Part shown: positions 1 to 12,148 of the stretch, one piece after another | Layout: every line of letters begins with the position of its first letter | Numbering within the stretch: the first letter of the stretch is position 1 | DNA from: Luzula sylvatica | Lineage: Eukaryota > Streptophyta > Magnoliopsida > Poales > Juncaceae | Length of the DNA stretch: 64,000 nt | Assembly (NCBI GenBank): GCA_946800325.1 | Contig: OX326961.1 | Coordinates: 14,072,215 to 14,136,214 of the forward strand | Reading direction: 5' to 3' | Translations under genes and position numbers: made by a program | Notes under the pieces: generated by a model | Seen by the model: only the letters and a program-made list of their open reading frames with translations | Database searches by the model: none | What the model was told of the DNA's origin: nothing

Positions 1-724
1 TTATTTTGTACATCTTGAGAGCGGGTTGGGTGATTGGGTTTGGCCATTTTGTCCGAGGACTTCCTGAAACTAAAATTAAAATTTGAGCTGGTTATTGTCC
101 AAAATAAACTATCAAAGCAAACATTATACGGCTATTAGAAACTAAGATCTCACACTCAATTCATTTAGATTTCAGAAACTTGTTACACAAAAAAATGATA
201 TTAAACATTCTACTTTCAAAACTTCAAATACTGACAATTCAATAAAATTATTTTAGTCATTTAATAAATATCTATTTGTCGGAATTTGTTAACATTAAAT
301 ATCAGTAAATCGTATACATAAAATTGTGAACTTTCATATTTCTTTCAGTTAAAGGAATTGTGACCCAAATCATGTCATTACTTAAAATTATTTTTGTAAT
401 TAAATAATATAATAATCTTGAATACTTTTTCTAAAGATATCAAAATATGTCAAAATCCTCTTAATTTGAAGGATAATTATACCCTACCCCCTCATTTCCC
501 CACCACATTCTCTATATCACCAATTAACTATTAATTGATGATTAGTTAACATGGTCATTAACAAAAAATACATCCGATTAACAGTTAATATATATTAATT
601 AACTATTAATTCGGATGTATTTTTGTTAATCATCATGCTAATTAATCATCAATTAGAAATATAAATGATGTTGCGAGGAAATATGGGTGGGGATACAGTA
701 TATGGCCTCTAATTTGAATACAAA
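1..724. repeat. Dispersed AT-rich repeat, paralogue of 19738-20404
   Basis: No gene seen. By eye this stretch matches 19738-20404 nearly base for base, except that about 85 bases (roughly 130-215) are missing from the later copy. Both start with a 'tgtacatcttgagag' motif that also occurs near 17590, 1297, 30080 and, reversed, near 60325. At 724/725 this copy is uninterrupted, whereas the other copy carries a Helitron at the same point. It contains one fold-back element. Confidence 0.8.
490..697. repeat. Fold-back (MITE-like) AT-rich inverted repeat, copy a
   Basis: Two long arms are complementary around a centre near 600. The left arm reads through 'tacatccgatta' and the right arm through 'ttcggatgtattt'. 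Related fold-backs lie near 955, 11650, 20140, 29760 and 46255. There is no ORF. I could not resolve a clean TSD, so the superfamily is open; the size and shape fit a MITE. Confidence 0.6.
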
Positions 725-850
725 TATCTCATGATAATTTCTGTAATAGCCCAATATTATAATGGGCCCAACTTGTGGGTATTTTTAACATTCTTTTAGG
801 GCTTGAGCGAAAAAACATGATGTACAAATATTTTGTAGCAATGAAAAGTG

Positions 851-855
851 GGGGT

Positions 856-910
<55 letters not shown>
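851..910. repeat. Poly-G run followed by (TG)n microsatellite
   Basis: An almost pure G run of about 35 bases is followed by alternating TG. The paralogous place near 29736 has only a short 'ggaaggcgggg', so the run is an expansion particular to this copy, or an assembly artefact. Confidence 0.9.
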
Positions 911-915
<5 letters not shown>

Positions 916-954
916 CCCTTCTACTCAAATATATTAAAAAAAAAAAAGTAATTT

Positions 955-1195
955 TACCATGCCCCGTCGTTTTCCCCCAACATCCTCTTTATTACTGATT
1001 AATGCTTAATGACACAAGTAATTAACAAAAATATATTTTATTAACAATTAATTAGTATTGATTAAGAATTATTAATACATATATATCTTAATTAACTATT
1101 AATAAGATGTACTTTTATTAATTACTTGAGTCATTAATTATTAATCGGTAATATAGAAAACGTTGAGAGAAAATGAAGCGACATGGTATCATTAA
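955..1195. repeat. Fold-back AT-rich inverted repeat, copy b
   Basis: Complementary arms surround about 1070. Arm ends carry 'cccaacatcctctttatta' on the left and 'ggtaatatagaaaacgttg' on the right. Same family as 11650-11916 and 29760-29970. No coding capacity. Confidence 0.6.
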
Positions 1196-1316
1196 TCATG
1201 AGTGTGGGTTTGGTCTGTACTCATGATTAATCGGTATGATGAGTGTGGATTGGATCTGTACTTAAATATATAAACGTAAAAGATTTATTTCATATTATTT
1301 TGTACATCATGAGTGT

Positions 1317-1516
1317 NNNNNNNNNNNNNNNNNNNNNNNNNNNNNNNNNNNNNNNNNNNNNNNNNNNNNNNNNNNNNNNNNNNNNNNNNNNNNNNNNNNN
1401 NNNNNNNNNNNNNNNNNNNNNNNNNNNNNNNNNNNNNNNNNNNNNNNNNNNNNNNNNNNNNNNNNNNNNNNNNNNNNNNNNNNNNNNNNNNNNNNNNNNN
1501 NNNNNNNNNNNNNNNN
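1317..1516. other. Assembly gap (200 N)
   Basis: Exactly 200 N. The sequence that follows (from 1517) is the start of a block repeated at 39917. In that copy the block is preceded by about 120 bases, a CA-rich tract and a C-rich hairpin array, so the gap may hide similar low-complexity DNA. Confidence 0.95.
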
Positions 1517-2303
1517 TCAGTAAAGGGAAATATTTCAAATCGAGTACTTTGGGAGACCCAGATTTCTTAATATTGGCAAACGATGAGCATCGAGCCAAAC
1601 CGATGAGAGGAACAAAAGCTGAAAATTTATTAAATTTGTTAAATCCAGTATTCCTTCCCTTCCAACTTCTATTATAATTTATGCTATGAGAAACATTTGT
1701 AAATTTCAGGGAAAGAAGGATAAAAGAATCAAACATTTATCATCACAGTTAACTATACCCAAAATGAGGCTCAAAACGGAACAGTCAGTAAATTTATTTT
1801 ATTAACCACGAAATAGCTGATCAGATTGGACTACAATCTTCAAAAAAGAAAACAAGAAATTCAGGGAGAAAATACTTTTATGCGTAGATCTCACAAAATA
1901 AAACAATTTTACAAGCAAATTAACATATGTACTATTTGCAGAGATGATATCTTCTTAGAATGATCAAACCTCATAATTATTGTCAAAACAAATTCAAACT
2001 ACAAGAAGAGAAATCGACGTTCAACCAGAAAATTGAGACAAAAAAAAACCCAAAGAAGAACAGCGAGAAGAATACTATCATTCATATACCTCACAAAATA
2101 AACCAATTTTACGAGCAAATTAACATCTGTAACTATACTTGCAGAGAAAAACAGAGATGATAATGATATCTTCTCACAATGATCAAACCTCATAATTCTT
2201 GTCAAAACAAATCCAAACTAATAGAAGAGAAATCGACGTTGAACAGAAACAGAGAGAAGCACGAGAGATAACTTATCTTTTTGCGATCTGAGAGATATTC
2301 TTC

Positions 2304-2432
2304 ATGGATGCTGCTCGTTTGGAGGACGTGGTTAGACAGATGAAGAAGAGATTAACAGCGTTTTTCAGCAGAAGTAATGTTCTGCATATCGTAGGAGATG
2401 TAGATGGAGAAGAAGAGATGGGAAGCCATTGA
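2304..2432 (+). other. Small ORF kept in both D1 copies (42 codons), function unknown
   Basis: It starts MDAARLEDVVRQMKKR and ends in GEEEMGSH before TGA. The same frame is kept at 40726-40854. The middle is basic and the end acidic. I do not recognise the family. It may be a captured exon scrap, and conservation between two recent duplicates is weak evidence for coding. Confidence that this is a real gene is low. Confidence 0.15.
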
Positions 2433-3067
2433 CGAGAAAGGAACGAATGAAAGAAGGAAGAGAGAAAGAGAGATTATAATTATTCAATTTGGAGATTTCT
2501 AATAGAAGGGGTTTATTTATAATTGAGATTTGGAGTCTTAATTAGCCGTTGGAATCGACCCTGCACCCGGTCTATGGTGCATCGTACGACTGACATGTTT
2601 ACCAAATACAACAGCCATGCTATGAGCAGTCCATTTAAAATAGAATCAAATGTACAGCTAATTAGCAGATCAAACTAGCCGTTTAATCCGTGGAACTTGA
2701 GATGATGATACATAATATAACTGGAGAGTAATAGGAAAGACATAATTTCATAATTTCATGCGTATCCCTGCAGTTTCTCAAAATATAATATATGTCCTAC
2801 AAAATATGCGCCGACATGATCCTGTAAGAAAAGGTAACATGATATATGTCCTACGAAATGTATTAGAAAAGATATATAAATTATTATATTTGAGTATGGT
2901 GTATCATATCATATGTAAGAAAAGGTAACATGATAATGAAAAAACAATATAGATGTATTAATATTCAAAAAATATATAAATTACAATACAAAAATATATA
3001 TTGAATATTTTCATAAAATTGTATTTGTATTTAGAAAGGTATAATGAAATGTCAGAAAGCATGGTTA

Positions 3068-3126
3068 TTCTCTCTCCACCTCTCTCCTGCTGTCCCTCTC
3101 TCTCTCTCCACCTCTCTCTCCTGCTG

Positions 3127-3162
<36 letters not shown>

Positions 3163-3190
3163 CTCTCTCCTGCTGTCCCTCTCTCACCAG
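3068..3190. repeat. (CT)n microsatellite with 'cctgctgtccctct' units
   Basis: CT repeats are interrupted by 'cctgctgtcc'. Related tracts lie at 41465-41570 and 50476-50525. This tract is the place where the D1 and D2 duplications overlap, so it probably served as a recombination point. Confidence 0.9.
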
Positions 3191-6100
3191 CCGTCCCTTT
3201 CATTCTTCTCCATCAAAGCATCATGGAATAGAAAGTATCTATAAGATCTCGAAGTTCAATATTTATTGCTTTTACTAAGTACCAATCATTTTCTTTTCTT
3301 TCATACGATGGGGTTTGTTTGATTCATGATTGTTTAATTGATTGTTTTTTTATGCTTTTGGTTAATTTTGACCAATTTTGCATGAGTATCGAAAAATAAT
3401 CTCTCTCATGCATTAATCGAACACCTTGATTATTCAACTTGTTTGTTCATTAGTATTGAAAATCGGTACCATCACCGAACTGGTACATAACCAAATCAAT
3501 CCATTTGCAAATGTCCGTAAATTAAAAAGGTTTTATTTTTTCAGAAATTTTCAGGAAGTTTGGCACTATTGATATTTGTAAGAAGTGTCGTGAAACTCTT
3601 ATTTTTCAGAAATGTACAAAAATTTCGAAATATTAATATTTTTTAGAAATGTCCACATATGTCCAAAAGAGTTGCGCCGAAGAAAAGAATTAAACTCTTT
3701 ATAGAGGTGAGCAAGACCCAGACGAGATACGAACAATGCCGAGAATTTAGGTACAACATACAAACGTGTTCGGAGCTTCGGAAAGACGCTTTATTTGTTT
3801 CGAAAATAATTAAGCGCTTTCTGATTTTTTTTATAATATTTCTGGAATTCATGACTTGCATTTTAAATTGACAGTGAAATTGATGTAATAATTGAGAGAT
3901 TTATTTCAAGAATTTACAAGTAAAATATTATTGTAATATGTATATTTTATGTGTATTTGAGTGGAATTCATGATTTTTAACATCCTAATACGTTTTTGTT
4001 GTTACTTATATTACAAAATAACATCTAATAAAAAAAATAATAACATGGTTTTTGTTGTTGCTAACTTATGACAATAACATTCTAATAAAAAGAACAGCAT
4101 CTAGATAACAGTACATTCAACAACTCTGTATGAAAATAAAGACAGAGAATTTTTTTTCTTAAACAACACAAGATAAAATATATATCACTATTAATTATTA
4201 ATTTATTATGCGCACTGTGCATTCTGGTCCTCCCTATTTCCACTTTTCACACAATAAACAAACTCCTGCAAACCCAAAAACAATATGTTCACCATTAATG
4301 GGCTTGATTGAGAGAGAAAATGAAGCGAATCTCCGCACATAAAACATGCAATTAGTTAGATTTCTTCATGTATATCTCCACTTGTTCGGCTTCGCAACAT
4401 GTTTCAGAAACAAGCTACACACAAAAAATACATCAAAATAAATTAAACAATATCAAACTTTCTAGAGAGAGAATGTACATGGCGAAGGCTCGCAAGAGAA
4501 ACAAGGACTCGTCATTGGAACCAAACCACTCCCTTCCATCAGCACCATGATCACATTCAAACCACCTACACAAAGTTTGCAAAAACACCCCTCTTGGACT
4601 ACTTTGGACGAGACCCCTCAAATGCTCAGATAACCTCGATAATCTAGCAGCCTTCAAAACCCTCGACCATTCGAATTATTATTATTCGCTTGGCGCATCT
4701 CACCCCGTTTTTATCCCCCATGCATGTAACGGCGACACTTTCAGTGGACCGTCCATATCCTGAATAATCATGTGTATGAAAAAGATCAGTAATTTTGATT
4801 TAAACACTTCGAAATTCATAAATCGAAAAATTCAAATCATAATTCTGAAATTGAGTGAGATCCAACTTACGCCATCAAGTTAACACGGAGCTTCACCTTT
4901 TCATTCTTCACGGCTTGAACAAGCAAAAAAAATTCTAGAACCCGATTGAGTCATGTTCTGGCAACAGGAGAATTTCTACTTCTTTTCCTCTCGTGTTTTG
5001 CTCTCGTGTGTTCTTCAACACGACGAGCAACTCCTTTCTCCCTTCTGTGTTCTCTCGTTTGTTCTTCAACTCCCTTCTCCTCTTCTGATCTGATCTTGTA
5101 GAGAATATTCTTCTTTTCCCTCCGTCGTGCCTAGTGTTCCTGTGCGACAATGAGTGAGAATGAGGAATTGGTGACAAAATCGTAATGTGCAGGAAGAGGA
5201 ATTGGTGGCGGTGTGCTCGAAGAGAAATCGGGGCGAGATAGAGAATGAGAGGAGGCATTGTCATCCGGAGAGCTAGAATTGGGGAGAAGAGGAATAAATT
5301 GAGGGGGCGGTGCTCTACTGGAGAGATCGGAGACGGCAAGAGAGGATCAAGACGAGGCATGAAATTACAATTTTACCCTTCAAAAGAGGGTCTATCAAGT
5401 ATTTTGGTAAAAAAATCAATTCACCAGATTTAATATACACCGTTAGATCAACATAGATCTTTAAATCTTAACCATCAAACGAAACTTATTTATTTCGATA
5501 AGTAATTATTTTCATCTCTTGAATTACAAAATAAAAACAAAATCAAAGAAAATGGTTTAGGGGAACAATACAAAACGAAAAAAGAATCAAACCCTCTAAA
5601 TTTACAAATTAAGCAAGGTACGCCACCAACATTGAATGTTTATTGCAGAATTGAAAGATTGAGCGGAAATTTGGTTAAAATATATTTGGTTTTAGCTTCA
5701 AGTATTGAACCCTTGATGAATTTGAATTAGGGTTTAATAACAGTGGGTCTGATATCTATACCGGTACCGAACAGAGCGAGTACACGTACCCGTACCAGTT
5801 GATTAAATACAACAATTACCTTGTGAATGTTTTATGTTAAATAAACCCAAGATTATTGATGTTCATTTGAGCTTTTTTGCATGTTTTATTATGCTTTTAG
5901 TGGTGGCGCTCAATGGATAATGCTCCTTGTATAAAAATTTTAGGATGTCATGTAGTGTTACTAAAAATGTATTAAAATATGTATATATATAATATTCAAG
6001 TAAAGTATGCGATATTTAAGTAAATCAATTTTGATACCTAATGTTCAAAAAATGTACAAGTCGCTATTAAAAATATATATTGGGTATTTTCAGAAAGTTA

Positions 6101-7662
6101 TGTTTTTATAGATGGTTATTCACACATCTATAAAAAAACATCTATAAAAGATATATCATTCCAAAACAAATGTTGATACAAAGACCGGACAGACCGAGTC
6201 ATTAATCGTATCACGGTGAAAAATTAGTTCGAAAACGAGAAGTGTATAGCTAGATGTTGAGAATCTTAACAATTCCGTAGCACAAACTATTGTTTGGACT
6301 ATTTCAAGGCGTACGATTGAACATCATAGTTTGACAACTATCATACGGACCACTCACTCGAATATGATAATGTGAATTTCTTTACTCGCGATGAATGTGA
6401 AGTTTTTTCTTTTTCGTAAATAGTTTATATTCTATTACTTTCTTTACGATGCATACATCTTCCAACTAGCTATTGTAACAAATTTTGACGTGAACAACCC
6501 GCATCAATCCAGATCATTCAACGGCACCCCTCAGAAAGAGTAGTAAATAAGTTGCCATATGTACAATTACGCAAAATAATATTTCGTTTTCACATGATTT
6601 TCTCTAATATCTCATTTTCTCCGTGATAACTAAATAAACTATCTTCGCCAATGTGTAGGGAATTCACCCGACCCCGGGCCCGCGCAGCCGATATGAAGGC
6701 CCAGTCCGGTTCCCAAAATCCAAGATCACGCCATGACTTCGAGGGTACGATGCAATAGAAGGATAGACGATTACCAGCGTGAAATTGATCACGCACGACG
6801 GGTTGATCGCTCGCATCCTTTCCTTCTCCGGTGTCACATTGGTGACTAGCCCGTGCGTCCCATACCACACGTCTCCCACCGTCTTAACACGCCTCCGGTT
6901 GTCTTTCGTGCGTCCCACGTCCACACTCTTCCACAGCCAACAATTTTGCTCCTTCGGTTTGATCACAATCGAAGAGCCACAAGTGTCGCTCCTCTACTTG
7001 TATTCACCGTGAGTCGGAGTTCGTCGGTCGCGGATGCAACTGTCTAGACGCTGCATCGGCGAACTTGCTTGATTAGATCAATTCTCTACACCGAGAAAAA
7101 CTCTTTTTCTCGGTTTTCTCTCTTCGCACTCTTTCGCTCTCTAGAAAGATGTCTCTCTATATTTCTGGAATATTCTGAATAATACCATAGATTGGTCTGA
7201 ATGATCTGGTCTAGATATCTGGATTAGACTGAATAGAGGAGAGAGAAATATCATATTTATATCACATAGGATAAGGATGGGCCAAAAGGTATGTATATCT
7301 CATATACACATTTTCAGACAGAAAACTGCAGACACCCTTTCAGTATTATTTTGAAACGAAAATATTAAATCGTCCCAACCGACTTTGAACATTCATGAAA
7401 ATTGTAGATAATCTTATTATCTTTCCAACCCAATTTGGCCTGGCCCAATTGGAGTTCGGATGCGAAAGTTACGGACATTTTACTAACTGAATGTCAAACG
7501 GTCGCACTCTTTCGGTATTCCATTAAAACGGCACCAAGGGAGACTATAGAAGGAGGGGAGGAGTGTTGATTGTCTTTGTATGGACGGGTCGAGAGAGTCA
7601 GAGAGACTAATTAAACTAGAATGACTTAAAATTAACAACAATAATTCTCGTTAAATATCTTT
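3122..7662. repeat. Long direct duplication D2, copy 1
   Basis: Matches 50476-55403 in the same orientation. Differences seen: the later copy has an extra segment at 51466-52230, lacks about 265 bases equivalent to 4511-4775, and lacks about 150 bases around 5315-5470. No intact gene. Open frames on the minus strand around 4935-5360 are antisense to a CT-rich, leader-like stretch. The part at 5740-6600 belongs to a dispersed family also seen near 18240-19470 and, reversed, at 60650-61080. Confidence 0.85.
6660..7600 (-). mobile_element. LTR-like remnant, copia type (in D2 copy 1)
   Basis: Read on the minus strand this has the composition of a plant copia LTR: a TATA-like 'gatataaatatga' (complement of 7251-7263), then a CT/AG-rich leader ('ctctctagaaag'), then a GC-richer part around 6660-7050. 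Frames such as 6664-6966 run through it but show no known domain. I could not find TG...CA ends with a TSD, so it is a fragment. The paralogue is at about 54370-55260. Confidence 0.4.
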
Positions 7663-7787
7663 GTACGGACTTTTTTTCTTTTTCTTTTTCTTTTTTTTGT
7701 ATAATCTCAGCCCTCCGTTAAATAGATGAGTGGTTCAAATTAGGGAGTCCGATATGGAAGTCCAAATTGGATGTCAAAAATCCTCTC
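7663..7787. other. Short spacer, T-rich, no gene
   Basis: The D2 homology ends near 7662. A pyrimidine run (about 7670-7700) and a short unrelated stretch follow. An 'A then TC' junction at 7777/7778 is a possible Helitron 5' end for the terminus at 9937, but this is not established. Confidence 0.4.

Positions 7788-7827
<40 letters not shown>
7788..7827. repeat. (TA)n microsatellite
   Basis: Nearly pure alternating TA of about 40 bases directly before the minisatellite region. Confidence 0.95.
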
Positions 7828-7847
7828 TAATGCAAGGGGATTTGCTG

Positions 7848-8940
7848 TCTCCTGGTGCAGCCACGTCACCAGGGGCCTATTCGTAAATTTTTTTTTACAT
7901 TTTGGTCCTTTTTTATTTACAAATTGGTCTTTTTTAAAAAAAAAAATTATATTTTGGTCCTTTTATTTTTACATTTTGGTCCTTTATATTTGCATTTTGG
8001 TCCTTCGAAGTTTTAATATTCACATTTTGGTCCAGGGGCCTCAAATTGGTCCTGTTTTTTAAAAAAAATTACATATTGGTCCTTCTTTATCACATTTCGG
8101 TCCTTTATATTTGCATTTTGGTCCTTTTTTCGAATAAAAATTACATTTTTGTCCTTTTTTTTACATTTTGGTCCTTTATATTTGCATTTTGGCCCTTCGA
8201 AGTTTTGAAATTTACATTTTAGTCCAGGCAGCCACGTCACCAGGGGTCTATTTGTAAAATAAAATATTTTTTTACATTTTGGTCCTTTTTGATTTACAAA
8301 TTGGTCCTTTTTTAACAAAAATTTACATTTTGGTCCTTCTTTTTTACATTTTGGTCCTTTATATTTGCATTTTTGTCCTTCGAAATTTTAATATTCACAT
8401 TTTGGTCCAGGGGCCTCAAATTGGTCCTGTTTTTGAAAACAAATTACATTTTGGTTCTTTTTTATCACATTTCGGTCCTTTATATTTGCATTTTTGTCCT
8501 TCGAAGTTTTAAAATTTACATTTTAGTCCTTTATTATTTTTCTTGCCTGGTGCAGCCACGTCACCAGGGACCTATTTGTAAAAAAAAAATATTTTTATTA
8601 CATTTTGGTCCTTTTTGATTTACAAATTGGTCCTTTTTTCGAAACAAATTTACATTTTGGTCCTTTTTTCAATTTTGGTCCTTTTTTATTTACAAATTGG
8701 TCCTTTTTTCGAAAAAAATTTACATTTTGGTCCTTTTTTTTTCTCATTTTGGTCCTTTATATTTGCATTTTGGCCCTTCAAAGTTTTGAAATTTACATTT
8801 TAGTCCAGGGGCCTCAAATTGGTCATATTTTTAAAAAAAAATTATATTTTTGTCCTTTTTTCACATTTTGGTCCTTTATATTTGCATTTTTGTCCTCCGA
8901 AGTTTTAAAATTTACATTTTGGTCCTTTATTATTTTTCTT
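7848..8940. repeat. Higher-order 'ggtcc' minisatellite
   Basis: Dozens of short units of the type 'tttacattttggtccttt' and 'acaaattggtcctttttt' are arranged in three larger repeats. Each larger repeat starts with an imperfect palindrome 'cctggtgcagccacgtcacc' (near 7850, 8225 and 8545) followed by 'ctatttgtaaa'. The resulting Phe/Trp-rich frames are products of the repeat, not genes. The block lies upstream of a Helitron 3' terminus and is probably internal to that non-autonomous element. Confidence 0.85.
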
Positions 8941-9450
8941 GAAAAACTAAAATAAAATGATAATAAGTTGAACAATATTAATAAAAGAACATCTTGCAAA
9001 TATTTAAAAATAAAATATCACAAAACTATTAAAAAATACATAAAAAGAAAACTAAAATAAAAAATAGATGTTTAAATAGATATTTTCTATGAATATATTT
9101 GCAAGGTGTTTATTTATTATCATTTAATTTTAGTTTTTTTTATGAATAAAGAATGTAATATTAAAATTATATAAACAAAATATGTAATAATTTAAATTTT
9201 TTTAAATCACTACGTGTTAAGAAGTGTTTATGAATTTTCTTAAAATTAATAAAAAATAGCAAAAATAAGTTTTAATTATTACATATGAGATTTGGAGGGT
9301 ATTTTGGAAAAAAAAAATTAATATCATCCATAAGAAGTATTTTAAAATAAAAGTTTGGTAAAGAGTTTTTTTTTTTGGGAGTGTACGAAAAGATAGAGAA
9401 TTTTTTATAATATCCAAAAAAAATTAGGAGGTTAAAAATATACCAAATCA
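8941..9450. repeat. Decayed relative of the 57410-58284 fold-back element
   Basis: AT-rich, no gene. The interior resembles the inside of the Mutator-type fold-back element (phrase 'aaagaacatcttgcaaata', reversed near 57890), and the stretch 9290-9440 resembles its right arm ('ggagggtattttgg', 'aaaagtttggta'). The left arm is not recognisable. Confidence 0.4.
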
Positions 9451-9911
9451 GGGATGTGCGAATAATCATGACATAATTTAAATTAAAGATTCGAACGAAA
9501 CGGTTAGCGATGACATCGTCAAACTTTGTTGTTGGCTGACCACACAAAGGACGAAAAATATTTGTACTAAATATGTAGCGAAATTAAAGATTTGTGAAAT
9601 TAAAAACACTCTTTTTTTCAGCAATGTTTTCTGAACTATTATGTTCTTAATAAATTTCATGACGACTCATTCGTTCTTTTTCCTTATTTTACTTATGAAG
9701 TATAAAATATAGATAATTTTTTTAGCAATAACCGTTTGAATTATTCAAGAAATCCGGCTCTTAAAATTTTCAAACGATTTTTGCTACAAAATTTCACTCG
9801 CACACAACACACTAAATTACACATATAATAATGATTACAAAAAGAAAGTCACATACACAAAACGAACAACAATTTTTTTCAACTACATTACTTATAAACC
9901 CGAACAGCCCC

Positions 9912-9937
9912 GCGCAATTGCGCGGGGGTAATGCTAG
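9912..9937 (+). mobile_element. Helitron 3' terminus (hairpin plus CTAG)
   Basis: A GC-rich palindrome 'ccccgcgcaattgcgcgggg' is followed by 'taatg' and then CTAG before T. This is the known 3' end format of plant Helitrons. The element would extend left on the plus strand; its 5' TC end is unresolved (candidate 7778). The palindrome core recurs in the terminus at 20415-20431. Confidence 0.75.
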
Positions 9938-11649
9938 TATATATATATTTTAATAACATTTTACATAGTTTTTTAGTATTAATACATCTATATTATTTTT
10001 CTAATAGGGGTTATATGCATCCTCTAAACAGACAAAAGTAGTCGTGATGAGGTGGAAAGTGATGGTTAAGTGGGTTAATTAGTATTATTAATTGATTCGA
10101 TTAACGATAATTGACCGTTTAATTGAATTGACACGTAAATTAATATGTATTAATATTGAGAAAAATAGAGAGGGCTCGAGAAGTCCCTCGTCTATTAGAT
10201 TTTATTAATTTCATTAGAAAAATACAACCACTATTAGGGTAATAAGGGATAAACCCAAATTACCCTAGATTAGTTTTAATAATATTATGTCTCAAACATA
10301 ATAAACCCACACTCAAAATCCGGTAAAAGAAATACCAGATTACAAATCTGGAACTGAGAAACCAGAACCATAAAAACCAGAAACCAACTTACGATATTTA
10401 AAAAACCAGAAAAAAAAACCTGAAAATGAAAAGCCAACTTTTAGCATTAGGTATTGAAATACCATCTCTCTCCAGCTTTCCTTTTCTTCTTACCATTTGC
10501 CCTAGCCGCATTTCTTGTCTGAAGGGGATCTTCAATGTTCGAACAAGGGAGAAAAACATCATCGCCGAGTAATATATGTATTAATATAATCTACATGTTA
10601 ATTGAACGTATTAATTAACAATTAATGAATGACGATTAGGTGGGTTTGCTCCACCCCCAATGTTGTTTCTCTTTTCTCTCTTTGGCCTTTTCCATGAAGA
10701 AAGAGAAGAGAACCTCTTAACTAATAACTATCATCTATATTCTATTGGTATTCTTTTCTCATTAAAAAAATGATTAATGAATAATGTTTGTGTACAAATA
10801 AGTTACGACAAATTTGTTAACAAATTTTAATTTCGTTGTGTAATGTTTTTAATTCCATAAATTTTGTTTGTATAAATGATTTATGGCATCGTAAATATAT
10901 TAATACTATTTTAAATGAAATTGAAGCTTTGTCATTGTCGTAACTTTGGTGCGTACGTTTGTAATAATAATATTTATATTTGTTTAACATGTTGGTTATA
11001 ACTTATACCACATTATTTGCAACAAGCATGTACTTACTACGTGAAAAACAATAATGATAATATATTTTTTGACACGTACGTTTTCATAATCAATTGACCT
11101 TCTTTTTTGAAATATGGTCTCCTATAAACTGTCACGAATGTTCAAATTGAACAGACCTAAGAAAGCTTAAATTATTATTGAATATTCTTGAGAAATATAT
11201 TTTTTAAATTCATATGATTTGAAATTGTATATCAATACAATCTAACATCATTTATGGGTTTTTTGAATTCATATGATTTGAAATTGTATGTCATTTTTGA
11301 TGTGGGTTAGATATGGCCAACATCATTTGGTGAGGCTGTTTCAAATTTATAATTTGTTTGGTTTGATTAGTATTATTTTTTTTAAATGTAATCGTATAAA
11401 TTAATTGATTAATGATATCGTACTAATTTTTTTTCATAAAATATGATAATAAAAAGTTCTTGGTTATTATTAAACATATTGTAATTGTAAAATTATTTTA
11501 TGAGCATGATTATTTTTGTGTGTAATAATTTGAAAAGTAAGTTATTAGATGTGATACATAGTACATACCCAACCCACACTCATGATGTACAAAATAATAT
11601 GAAATACATCTTTTACGTTTATATATTTAAGTACAGACCCAACCCACAC
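9938..11649. repeat. Dispersed repeat block, inverted copy of about 30100-31700
   Basis: No gene. Read on the minus strand it follows 30100-31700 closely. Its left end (9945-10200) also recurs at 46430-46700 and 50200-50356. It includes a fold-back ('gtcgtgatgaggtgg' arm near 10030 and 'acgattaggtgggtttgctc' near 10640) interrupted by about 390 bases at 10160-10555. Confidence 0.75.
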
Positions 11650-11916
11650 TCATGATTAATGATACCGTGTCCCTTCATTTTCTCCCAACATTCTCTATAT
11701 TACCGATTAATGATTAATGACTCAAGTAATTAACAAAATTACATCTCATTAATAGTTAATTAATATATAATTAAGTTATATATGTATTAACAATTCTTAA
11801 TCAATACTAATTAATTGTTAATAAAATGTATTTTTGTTAATTACTCGTGTCATTAAGCATGAATCAATAATAAAGAGGATGTTGGGGAAAAACGACGGGG
11901 CAGGTAAAATTACTTT
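11650..11916. repeat. Fold-back AT-rich inverted repeat, copy c
   Basis: Same family as 955-1195. Arms run from 'ttctcccaacattctctata' to 'aaagaggatgttggggaaa'. A Helitron end (CTAG at 11929) lies in the A/T-rich edge right after it, as also happens in mirror image at 46243-46260. Confidence 0.6.
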
Positions 11917-12139
11917 TTTATATATATACTAGGGAAATTCCCGTGCTTCGTTACGGATTTTTAATATGTTTTAAACATAACCACTCATTAATGTGAATAT
12001 TCTACAAACTGTCAAACTTGTTAAGTATTTAATACACAATACACAATCTCAGCATACTTGCTTAATATCTAGTATTTCCTTTAAACAAAAAAAAGTTTCA
12101 AATTTATTTTTCACATGGAATTAGAAAGGCACAATTACA

Positions 12140-12148
12140 ATTCCGTTG
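12140..12148. repeat. 9-bp TSD, left (attccgttg)
   Basis: An identical copy lies at 14928-14936. The paralogous Helitron has a single copy in uninterrupted sequence (complement of about 45962-45970), confirming the insertion. Confidence 0.95.

Larger units (their letters stand above)
725..1316. repeat. Dispersed repeat, paralogue of 29528-30110
   Basis: No gene seen. The text around 740-850 (phrase 'gggcccaacttgtgggt') recurs at 29640-29735, and 955-1316 recurs at 29760-30110. Together with 1-724 it represents the locus before the Helitron and hAT-like insertions seen at 20405-29527. Confidence 0.75.
1517..3324. repeat. Long direct duplication D1, copy 1
   Basis: Nearly identical by eye to 39917-41707, in the same orientation, with scattered substitutions and small indels. 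No recognisable protein is encoded. Around 2230-2500 it looks like a transcribed-leader sequence rich in gaagaag and agagag. The only small ORF kept in both copies is listed separately. Confidence 0.85.

Noticed and set aside
2958..3244. Ser/Leu-rich and Glu/Arg-rich frames
   Set aside because: Translation of the CT microsatellite.
4935..5360. 141-codon minus-strand frame, also at 52802-53134
   Set aside because: It is antisense to a CT-rich leader-like stretch, shortened in the second copy, and has no motif.
6590..6966. Minus-strand frames repeated at 54325-54750
   Set aside because: Two overlapping frames run through an LTR-like region; no known domain.
7778..7787. Helitron 5' end for the terminus at 9937
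   Set aside because: A|TC is too weak alone and no empty site was found; left unresolved.
7730..8955. Chain of Phe/Trp-rich frames such as 'ILVLYICI' on the plus strand and Lys-rich ones on the minus strand
   Set aside because: Translation of the 'ggtcc' minisatellite; no start context or domain.
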